Shown: positions 56,221 through 64,000 of the stretch, piece by piece
How the letters are laid out: the number at the start of each line of letters is the position of its first letter
How positions within the stretch are numbered: the first letter of the stretch is position 1
Assembly: GCA_026075535.2 (NCBI GenBank)
Contig: AP026538.1
Coordinates: 1,240,001-1,304,000 of the forward strand
DNA: 64,000 bases
Origin: Tricholoma matsutake
Lineage: Eukaryota; Basidiomycota; Agaricomycetes; Agaricales; Tricholomataceae
Reading direction: 5' to 3'
Made by a program: the position numbers and the translations under genes
Notes under the pieces: generated by a model
What the model was told of the DNA's origin: nothing
Seen by the model: only the letters and a program-made list of their open reading frames with translations
The model's database searches: none

Positions 56221-56334
56221 CCTCAATGGAACTGAGGAGGGTCTAGAAAATCATGGGAATTACATTTTAATGTAGGATTAGAAGTAGTAAATGTTCTAGG
56301 CCCAGTCTTGACAAATGAAGACACCTTGTCATAA

Positions 56335-57666
56335 CTACCTGACTTCTCCTGCTCGAGAGTGAGATTGAAGGGAGGTGAGACATTGCTCATTGTCTTTGGT
56401 GCAATGTCCTTCACCACAAATGCAGCAGATCCCATGCTTACACTTGTTAGGGCAAGGATCTGTCTTGCAATTGCTGAAACTCCAGTGGCAACAAGGCATG
56501 TCTGCTGACTTAGCTTGGCCAGAGGAAGGAAATGGGGCAGCGCACTTCTTAGTCAAGCAAGAAGATGAGGTAGTTGAGGGACTATGGAACATCTGAGCGA
56601 GTAGCAGAAGGTTGAGTTGAGCTCTGTCATCCAGATGGAAAGGCTTTTGTGCATATTTATCGCAAACTGCAACATCAAACTCAATTGTGACTTGTGCATT
56701 GTTCAGCACAGCCTGGAATAAGTCTGAAACAATTGAGTGATACACTTGAAGCTCCCTCTCTCTATGGCAAAAGAAAAAAGATGTCCCAGCAAACCAGGTG
56801 TCGAAAACTTGGAGCCAGTCTGCTTCGCTGCGTAATTTGAGTTTGGAAAAAGCTTGCTCCTTCTTGACAAGTGCATAGCCAGCTCCAAAATCCTTGGGGT
56901 CATCATGGTGATCGTAGCCTTTTTCCATAGATGCAAATAGCTTCTCGAGATTGACAAAATGATCGAGGATGATTTTGCACCAAATTTCCCGAGGCAAAGG
57001 AACAGCCACTGAAGTGAACTGTGCCTTATTGACAAGGGCTTCTTGGGTTGCTTGAGGACCAAAGACCACAAGAAGCTCTTGAGTCTTCTCCAGATGAGCA
57101 TCAGCCTCTGCCAAGATGGGCAGTTTGGCCAGATAAGGGGCTTTGGCCAGCACAGCAGCAGGTATGGCTCCTTTAGAATTCGGGATTCCCAGGAAGTTGG
57201 CAACTTCATCGGTGAGGAGAGTGGAAGAAGGGGATGGAGCCGGGTGAGACCCGATTCCCTGCAGTTCATTGACTTTCACCTGAAGGACAGCCCAAGCAAG
57301 GGCATTTGCTGCATCAATTGGATTAGAGGGCGCGAGAGCCTGATCTGCTGGTGGAGGAGGAGGACCTGGGGCTCCTTGCTGACTGCGACGCTGCAACACT
57401 TGATTCACATAGTCTTGTGCTTCTTCAGGAGAGACTCCTGTTTCATTGAGGAAATTGAGGAAGGTGTCAACTGAAGTGCGACCTGAGACTGCATCCTCGA
57501 CAAGGTGCTGACAGATCTCAGTCCAGACCCGAATGAGCTCAGCCTCATCAGGGGCCATAGGTGGATTTTCGAGTGCTCCAGAAAGATTGATGATGTCCAA
57601 AGGTGCAGGCAAATTGACTGGAACGGCAGGAATAGGAGGTTCATACAAATATCCAGCATCAGACAT
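56335..57666 (-). CDS. YR element ORF1 (Gag-like), 443 residues
   Basis: This is an uninterrupted frame from ATG 57666 (MSDAGYLYEPPIPAVPV). The N-terminus is proline-rich, with a P-run near residue 110 (GAPGPPPPPADQ), followed by a helical region (LVVFGPQATQEALVNKAQF, REIWCKIILDHFVNLEKLF). Near residue 405 is a cysteine/histidine cluster (CCHWSF, CPNKCKHGICCICGEGHC). It would coat or bind the element RNA. The frame shifts near its end: downstream text in another frame (56223-56435) looks like its continuation. Assignment as Gag rests on position and the zinc-finger-like tail. Confidence 0.75.
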   Translation of the reverse strand: MSDAGYLYEPPIPAVPVNLPAPLDIINLSGALENPPMAPDEAELIRVWTEICQHLVEDAVSGRTSVDTFLNFLNETGVSPEEAQDYVNQVLQRRSQQGAPGPPPPPADQALAPSNPIDAANALAWAVLQVKVNELQGIGSHPAPSPSSTLLTDEVANFLGIPNSKGAIPAAVLAKAPYLAKLPILAEADAHLEKTQELLVVFGPQATQEALVNKAQFTSVAVPLPREIWCKIILDHFVNLEKLFASMEKGYDHHDDPKDFGAGYALVKKEQAFSKLKLRSEADWLQVFDTWFAGTSFFFCHRERELQVYHSIVSDLFQAVLNNAQVTIEFDVAVCDKYAQKPFHLDDRAQLNLLLLAQMFHSPSTTSSSCLTKKCAAPFPSSGQAKSADMPCCHWSFSNCKTDPCPNKCKHGICCICGEGHCTKDNEQCLTSLQSHSRAGEVR

Positions 57667-58759
57667 TGAGAGTAAGATGGCAAGTGAAGCGAGCAGAGAT
57701 ACAATGAAAAAAGAAGCTGAGCCGCACGAAGAGTTCTATGATATGGGCTCATGATAAATATAATGGAGGCAACGAGAAGATGAGAAGCTCACTATGAAGA
57801 TTCAACTGGAAATGATAGCAAAGCCAGAAGATCACAGTTGAATCCTGGAAAGTGAGGATGATGATAAGATTATCAAGATAGAAATGGAATCAGAAAAGAT
57901 CTTATGACATAAGATAGTTGCTGTAGACTGGTGGCAGAGCTGGAGCTCCTGAAGCCAATAATAACAACTATCTTGAGAAAGTAAGATCAAAACTGGAAAG
58001 ATGCATGAAGTGCTCACCTGTACTGCAGAGCGACGTGGAAGTCAAGAGTAAAGCAGTAAAGGAGAAATCTCTATTCACGACAAGGCCTCAGCTAGAACTC
58101 TAGCACATGTTTACGCCGAACCAAACAAACCCAAATCTATCTTTAAAATTGACTAATCAGATGCATACCAGTGGCTCCTATCTCCTCGTCCTCAGGTGTA
58201 ACACCTCTTAAGGGCCGTGATAGGAACACGTCAAGATCCTCGAACTTCCTTAGACGAAAGATGCTCAACCGAGTGGTAGGCCGTTGCCTCAGCACGCCTG
58301 AGCATCGCAGGGCGCAGGGTTCATTAGGTTTGGATGGCGCACTCTTATCTTGCCCGCTTCTCGATCATCATATTCGATCCAATACCTCGTCGCTGTCTGC
58401 TATGCCTCGGAGGGTCACGAAAGCACTCATGTAAGAACCTCTTATCAGATATGGTGGAGATTCCTCTCCGTAGCATTGCATTTTTGAAAGACGGGATCCC
58501 TGGCTTCTACTCTGTAAGTTGCTGCTGTATGACTTTATCTTACCTGTCCTCATCGCGATGATCCAATCGTTTTAGCTTGATCACTCTAAGTCACCATAAA
58601 GGGGATCGTTACGACGTTCGCAATATATCCGTCTCTATAGTAAGTACTGGTTCCTGTCAGAAATAACTCGATGCTAAGTAACAAGTGATGATTGTAATAA
58701 CGGAAGGACAATGATTAGGTAGCCTAGTAGATGAAAGATACCTATACAGCACAACCTAC
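57667..58759. other. Intergenic DNA between YR element and FunK1
   Basis: The first 400 bp (57670-58100) probably include the 5' leader of the YR element. From 58150 the base composition is more GC-rich and host-like. Short plus-strand frames (58171-58434, 58334-58561) and a GTAAGT...TTTTAG stretch (58515-58575) suggest an exon-intron remnant, but I cannot assemble a gene. Confidence 0.45.
58483..58610 (+). repeat. Diverged direct repeat flanking FunK1, left copy
   Basis: The segment with tgtatgactttatcttacc, tgtcctcatcgcgatgatcc and aatcgtttt resembles 62170-62290. The best shared frame keeps LLxDFxLPVLI in both, so it may derive from coding sequence. The two copies lie one on each side of the kinase gene, in the same orientation. 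Confidence 0.7.
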
Positions 58760-61700
58760 TTAATTCTTCAGCAACGTCTTGCGGCTCTTTTTCTTAGGAC
58801 GGGTGGGTGAGTCAGGGGGAGCTATGAGAGGCTGCTTGTGCCCCAGGTCTTGGACCTCCGGTGACGTGTCAAAGGCCTCAACGGTCTTCGCTGCCTGATT
58901 CTTCTTCCTGAGCATCTCCCGCATGAGCTGACACTCTCGTTTCCTCCGGTCAACTTCTTTTGAATCCTCGCTATCATCGTCGTGAGAGAGCTTCGAGATG
59001 GTTTCTTCTAGGATGTCGATGACGTGGTTATGAATATGAAGATATTCGATGGCACGGTAACGATACGCGAGCCACAGGGTGTGCCACCATTGCAATACCA
59101 TTGGCTTCAACTGTTCGAAATAGGGATGAAATAGAGGGACAATATTATCATCCATTCCGTCGGGGTTTTCAAGCAGTTCGCTCTTAACATCGGAGAGGAT
59201 GCCAACGTCTGCGTCGAAGAGTTTATGGACACAATCTGCCAGACTGGATTGCATGCTCTCGCCAGGTTTCAGTTCGTCTCGCCTCATACCTAAGCCTGGA
59301 CCCTTTCTTGTTAAGCATATTTCGACCAGGACCCAGAGAAAGGATTCCATGTCGTGCACTGCATCATGATAAAAAAATCGTCGTGCCCGTTTTCCAGTGA
59401 TGTAAATTTGATGCAATTTGTTTGATAGGACTTCGGCGCTCATATATGGATATGTGCCCTAGATATTCGATGACGCATTTCAAGGTAAGAGATGTAAACA
59501 AACGTACCGTTCGAGTGCCGCTGTTTCTAGCTATACGTTGCCCAAACGACGGCCTGGGCGGAGTCTTTCGAATCAAAATTGTCAGAATCGGTAATGATCA
59601 AAGAGGAGGACATTCACTTCATAATTCCACTTTAGATCTGCACGAGAATACCTTTTTCCTCTGCTCAACCCGAAATATGTGACTCTTGTTTCAATTACTT
59701 CGCCCAGGTAATCCGACGCTCCGTTCTTGTGATATGAGGCAGCATCTAAAAGAACGTCTTCTTCGACTGACAGGTCATCATTGGCCAATAGTGTTCTGGT
59801 GACCTGGATGAATACTTCACTTGCAGCAGGTAAGTTATGCATAGTGAAGTTCTTTGTTCGTTTCGCATGATCCAAGTCGATGAGCCGGCCCTCCGTCATC
59901 TCGACATCGCCGTTCAAGGGAACAATAATAATATTCCCGGAACTGACGTCGCGATGTAGGCCACCTTTATTATGAAAGTTTTGATGGTCTAAATTTTAAC
60001 TTAGCCTAAGAAGTCGGCATATAATGATCTGCCTACCTTTTACAGCTCCCAATAAAGTGAGCAGTAGTTCTTTCAAGCTCCGGAAATTTCTGATGACCCA
60101 TCCCGGATTTGGTAACAGAATCTGAGCATGAGCGCGCGATATCGGTTCCTGAGCCCCTGAATTATTGGCAACAACTAAATGCAACTCTGTCATCGTCAAT
60201 GTCGAATTCCTATGCAAGAAAGGCTCAGCGTCCTCGTCCTTCTCATCACGGTCTTTACGCTTATTACTCCCCCGTTCTTTACTCTCAAAGAACACAAATT
60301 TCTTTCCGAGAAGAGGGGTCGAGTTGTCAGTGTGTAGTGGTTCAGGAAGCACCCCGTGGCGAATCCCTTCAAGGGTAGAGTCGACGACACCGTCAATAGT
60401 GATGTCTTCGTAGGAATATAAACGCAATTCAAAGGAGTCGAAAAGCTTGTAAAGATCGCCCTCAGATATGTTCCCGGCAGACGAGTCTTCGGCAGGAAGA
60501 GGTCCGGCGTCACGATGAGCAATGTCATGCGAGCCTTCGACGAACATCTGACCCGGTATTTGCACATCAGAAGATTGTAGACTGCAGGCAGGCGGACTTG
60601 GCCACATCGTCGTGTATGGTCGCCAGTAACGTTTAAGCACATAAGTCTGTCATTTGGGCCATCAGCACAATAAAAATAACCTGCGCGATACCCTCACCTC
60701 ACTCGGATTGAACCTTTCAAACCATCGTACAACCTCCCAAACGACAGAGGCACGTCCACACATGACTTCTGCTCCGACGACGGAGAGCGCGCGAACCATG
60801 ATCACCTTTTCTCGCGACTTTCCATCCTTGGAAGGGACATCGATCTCCCAGTGCGTCGAATACGAGCTCTTTCCGAAGATTTTAGGCTTGTTGCCAATTT
60901 CGTATGACGGGACAGATATATCTCTTTCAGGATCGTAGACCTTCATCGAAGGATCCCATCCTACAGACTTGGGGTCGAGAAAAGCAAAAGCAGCAATCAC
61001 ATGGATGAAATCGCGAGGATTCTAGCAAGTTACAGGATAGTTAGTATCAAACTCCACAACGATGTACGCCAACGAAACGAACCTTGTGTATATCGATCTT
61101 TCCCGAGGTTCCGAAAAGGCCTGACCTATCGTTCAACAAGACTGTCAATTGGTCGAAACAAACAACAAGTCCCATGGCAAATCGTCGATCCACTTGCTCG
61201 CGGAGGATCATTTGCAAGTAGCGGCAGAGCTGGTTGACTGCTAAGTTGTAGTCCTCAGGAGATGCTTTTCTCTTGTACTCCACAGGATGGTGTATTTGAC
61301 GCCACCATACGCTCAAATTCACTGCCTAAAACGTATTAATGACGAAATAGAGAAGGCAGCAAAAGAGAGAATACCTGTTGGGCTTGCCCCGAACCTTCCA
61401 CCTCTTCTTTCGCAATTATGTCGTCCAAAGCATTAATTGCGTGGGTTATGGTAACATTTACTACGTCGGGACGGACCCACGCAGAGTCCTTGTTTGGTGA
61501 TTCCGGAGTTTTGTTGGCACGATTCAACCAGATACCTTTGGTCGTGGTCCGTGGCATATCCCGCTTCGCAATGTAATCTTCAACAATATTTTGGATACCA
61601 TTTGCGACGAGGCAAAATGGGTCGTAATGACGATCTTCCGCCGCCAACTGGGATTTTGGCATACCTTTCCAATCCCTAGCTCTCCTATCGTATACACCGC

Positions 61701-61899
61701 TCTTCGTTAAAGTGGCGAGTATGTGGTCAACAAGCTCTGTGGGGACAGGTAGATTCTTTCGGAGGAATTCGGTCGTGTCACAAACACGAAAGTTGCGACT
61801 AAGATCAGCTAAAACCGCGTTGGCTAGCTCTTGGGCCGTGTCCTTCTCGCGCAACATACTGGAGTGACGGATGGTAGAAGGGAGCTTTAGGGTGCTCAT
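58760..61899 (-). CDS. Fungal-type (FunK1) protein kinase, seven exons
   Basis: Exons on the minus strand are 61375-61899, 61083-61325, 60698-61021, 60037-60646, 59618-59988, 59508-59564 and 58760-59458. All six introns are 48-61 nt with GT-AG ends, and phases agree throughout, giving 942 residues. The start is the first ATG (MSTLKLPSTIRH). The N-lobe region includes FGTSGKIDIHK joined to NPRDFI. The catalytic loop is LHRDVSSGN (HRD near residue 579). The metal-binding segment is RLIDLDHAK (near 602). GTRTGTYPYMSAEVL spans the last intron, matching the family's RTGT-x-P-F/Y-MA-x-E. The C-terminal region has FYHDAVHDMESFLWVLVEICL and a basic PPDSPTRPKKKSRK tail. FunK1 kinases are expanded in mushrooms; substrates are unknown. 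No break was seen, so it looks functional. Confidence 0.93.
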
Positions 61900-62169
61900 G
61901 ATGAAAGGCTGTTCACACACCTGAGGACAGGTACGCGTCTTTATGAATCCTCTAGAACAATAAGCACTATCGAGTCACGGTCGACAAACATGGTGGAATG
62001 ACATGTGATCGTAATACAAATGTCAAACATATGGCCACCACGTGTTTACTTTCTCAAACGGTCATGTGACCCCACATATACTTTGGCGTGTACTTATTCT
62101 TTTGGCGAGGAAAAAGTACAAATTCTGAGAGTCGCGAAAGCACCCATATCTGCCCTCCTTGACAGACAA

Positions 62170-62290
62170 CCAAAGGTTCCTCTTGATTCTCGGCTCTTCT
62201 CTGACTCTGAGTTTCTGCTGCATGACTTCCTCTTGCCTGTCCTCATCCCGACGATCCAATGGTTTTCATCACCAAGTCACTAAGGAGTCA
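62170..62290 (+). repeat. Diverged direct repeat flanking FunK1, right copy
   Basis: Partner of 58483-58610 (tgcatgacttcctcttgcc, tgtcctcatcccgacgatcc, aatggtttt). It lies about 270 bp upstream of the FunK1 start codon. The donor-like gtaagt of the left copy is absent here. Confidence 0.7.
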
Positions 62291-63532
62291 TCGTCAAAAC
62301 CCTTCAAAGTGCCTGACCGACTAGAACTCTTACATGACTGCAAGGATGAAGTAGACTTCGACCTGTACCCTACCAACCAAGGGCCGATGACAATAACCAA
62401 ATTCAACTACGACAGTGCAGAAATTTATCACTCGTCCAATTAGAAACTTCACGGAGATCCGCGTCATTCAGATCTGAGGCACATCAATTCCATTCTTCAT
62501 CGATTAAGCGATCTTGCATATATAGAGGACCCTTATGTAGATATCAGCCTCATACTTAAATGCCATCCCAATGTCTCTCCCAAGTCTATTTTCGCCGTAT
62601 TCTTGGTCCTGAATGGCGACGGCTAGGACGACGAGCTCTGGAACTTTGCCTAGTCTCGGATTTTTGTATCGCCCGTGGACCGCTTTTCTCTGAAACACCG
62701 AGATCAAGCTGAAGTCACAGGGGAAGGCAGTGGAGGTGGATGGGGGTATGCGACATAGCGCGAACGGTGATGTCTACGTCGTAGGATCGTGGTGACGGGG
62801 ATATGAGATGGAGGTGATCCTCCAAAGTTTAGGAGAATGCCCTGGAGTTCGCCAATCGTCGAGGAGGAAGGTTATTCTTGAGGTTAGTGGTTTCCTTGGC
62901 TGTTATTTCACGTCTCTTTGATCTGTTTCCCATAGGTTCTTCCGACTATGAGCCGATGGTTGGGCGAACTTGGTGTTGTTCAGGGTCATAATTTTGCGCT
63001 ACCTCGCTATTCCGAGTGGTCAATTTTGCCTCTAAACTTCTACCTCTCACGACTGCGATTCCGACATGCTCGACCAGCAGTCTTTCTCCCTGGAAACGTG
63101 ATTCTACGTTGCTACTAGCCGGTGACGTGAGTGAACGACGAGGAAGCTAAGTGCAACCTAGAGGATAGAACATTCGAATACACTGTACGTCTTCCTTCCC
63201 GGGCCATACTGTCGTCTAATGTGTATTATTAGCGTCACATATCTCGATGCCTATCCACGCCGGTTTGAAGTCAACCCTCTAGCGCCGACTCGGCTCGCGT
63301 GGGCCATCAGCAAGCCGGTGTTTCGGGGAGCGTGTGATAAGGAGAAGGTGAGAGTTGAATTAGGCGCTTGTAAGGGTGAAGACAACGACAATAGCGATGA
63401 CCAGGGATGTTCGGAGTAGGGTGGAGCAGTAGGTTCGAAGTTGCTGTGTTGACAGTGCTTCTTGTACATTGGTGGCTTCATCGTCTTAAAATGAGATGCT
63501 TCCGAAACTGTGGAATGAACATGTTATAGCAA
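62291..63532. other. Intergenic DNA, no recognisable gene
   Basis: Host-like composition without a convincing open frame. Two overlapping frames on opposite strands (63219-63419 plus, 63251-63481 minus) are equally long and neither has a known motif. The segment is likely to contain the promoter of FunK1 at its left side (61900-62170 and beyond) and the 3' end of the edge gene at its right. Confidence 0.5.
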
Positions 63533-64000
63533 TCATCCGAACCAGAAATTCGGGTGTTGGCAACGCCAGAGAGTAAGATTTCCTGTGTTTAGCTCATACA
63601 CTAATTCCGTGGCCTCGACAGGACGACACTTGATACAAATAAGGTTGTTGGTATCTGTCATCAGAGACATTAAATACAAGTAAGGGCAATCACCCTGAGG
63701 CGGTTTCTCTATACAGTTTTTGCACAGAACGATCTTCCTATAAGTATGGGAAAGTGTGGCCAAGCAATGTTGAAACGAGAAGTCTGTCGCTATACAACTT
63801 GAACTCTCCCGAGCTTGAAGGAAGATGCCGTCCAAGGATAACGAGATTCCCCCAGAATCGAGGTAGGCCATTATGCGCTGGGCGGTCGTAGCATCGATAT
63901 CATCATCAATGAGACTGATATCAGGACGAACACCACCATGGATGAGATCCTCAATCTGATCTTCCTCAATGCCATGGAATGGTATGCACCCTGTGCGGTG
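63533..64000 (-). CDS. Unrecognised protein, C-terminal part (runs off the window)
   Basis: The minus-strand frame is open from the window edge to a TGA at 63533-63535. It reads ISLIDDDIDATTAQRIMAYLDSGGISLSLDGIFLQ, then RKIVLCKNCIEKPPQGDCPYLYLM, ICIKCRPVEATELVYELN and WRCQHPNFWFG. Two CxxC pairs (CKNC and CIKC) plus an extra Cys suggest a small zinc-binding or cysteine-rich region. At least 155 codons are open without interruption, which supports a real gene, but I do not recognise the family. The start and any introns lie beyond the right edge. Confidence 0.55.
   Translation of the reverse strand, partial: HRTGCIPFHGIEEDQIEDLIHGGVRPDISLIDDDIDATTAQRIMAYLDSGGISLSLDGIFLQARESSSCIATDFSFQHCLATLSHTYRKIVLCKNCIEKPPQGDCPYLYLMSLMTDTNNLICIKCRPVEATELVYELNTGNLTLWRCQHPNFWFG

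Larger units (their letters stand above)
53471..57666 (-). mobile_element. Tyrosine-recombinase (DIRS/Ngaro-like) retrotransposon
   Basis: On the minus strand the order is ORF1 (57666-56335), RT and RNase H (about 56220-54380) and tyrosine recombinase (about 54341-53480). This gene set, without protease or DDE integrase, defines YR retrotransposons, which integrate by recombination and make no target duplication. I could not find the inverted or split direct terminal repeats by eye, so the outer limits are those of the coding region. RT and YR are broken; ORF1 is open. Confidence 0.85.

Noticed and set aside
61336..61374. Continuation of FunK1 exon 1 to a stop at 61336
   Set aside because: The gtattc donor at 61374 and the in-phase acceptor at 61326 join frames that match the family; the read-through tail does not.

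Overview
The window is nuclear DNA of a filamentous basidiomycete, most likely an agaricomycete. The evidence is short (47-61 nt) GT-AG introns, an F-box/LRR-type gene opening with the MH-x-CLQ signature seen in agaricomycete families, a complete fungal-type (FunK1) protein kinase gene, and retroelement families typical of these fungi. There are no bacterial or phage genes. Only three host genes are convincing: the F-box gene (4457-6062), the FunK1 kinase (58760-61899, minus) and the end of an unrecognised gene at the right edge (63533-64000, minus). Nearly everything between 8 and 58 kb is transposon, much of it nested and decayed.

Layout. 1-4.4 kb: no recognisable gene. 4.46-6.06 kb: F-box gene. 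7.9-8.5 kb: probable solo LTR. 8.9-10.1 kb: truncated minus-strand Ty3/gypsy pol (Gyp0). 10.09-24.95 kb: Gyp1-A, a plus-strand Ty3/gypsy element interrupted at 16412-22609 by Gyp2, a minus-strand chromodomain Ty3/gypsy element flanked by the 5-bp duplication acatc. 24.96-26.10 kb: hAT-type non-autonomous element (hAT-1, 8-bp duplication). 26.1-38 kb: decayed DNA with a 110-bp-arm hairpin, a pogo-like transposase tail, a 27-bp-arm hairpin and a wrecked RecQ-type helicase. 38.0-39.7 kb: large inverted duplication. 39.75-42.30 kb: two more hAT-type elements with perfect 8-bp duplications. 42.58-53.05 kb: the 3' end of a Ty1/copia element, split inside its RNase H by Gyp1-B (42907-52312), a second copy of Gyp1. 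53.5-57.7 kb: a tyrosine-recombinase (DIRS/Ngaro-like) retrotransposon on the minus strand. 58.8-61.9 kb: FunK1. 62-64 kb: intergenic DNA and the edge gene.

Most interesting observation: both Gyp1 copies carry, between pol and the 3' LTR and on the opposite strand, a spliced gene. Its intron positions and a six-cysteine cluster (C-x2-C-x8-C-x8-C-x2-C-x6-C, close to the fungal Zn2Cys6 plan) are shared by the two copies. This looks like an antisense accessory protein of the retrotransposon. Gyp1-A also has an internal near-copy of its 3' polypurine tract.

Decay. Most stop codons in the elements fit C-to-T change at CpG (CGA to TGA, or CAA on the other strand). Two further frames are broken by tandem duplications (305 bp in Gyp2, 19 bp in the tyrosine recombinase). 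All assignments were made by reading the sequence; no database search was run.
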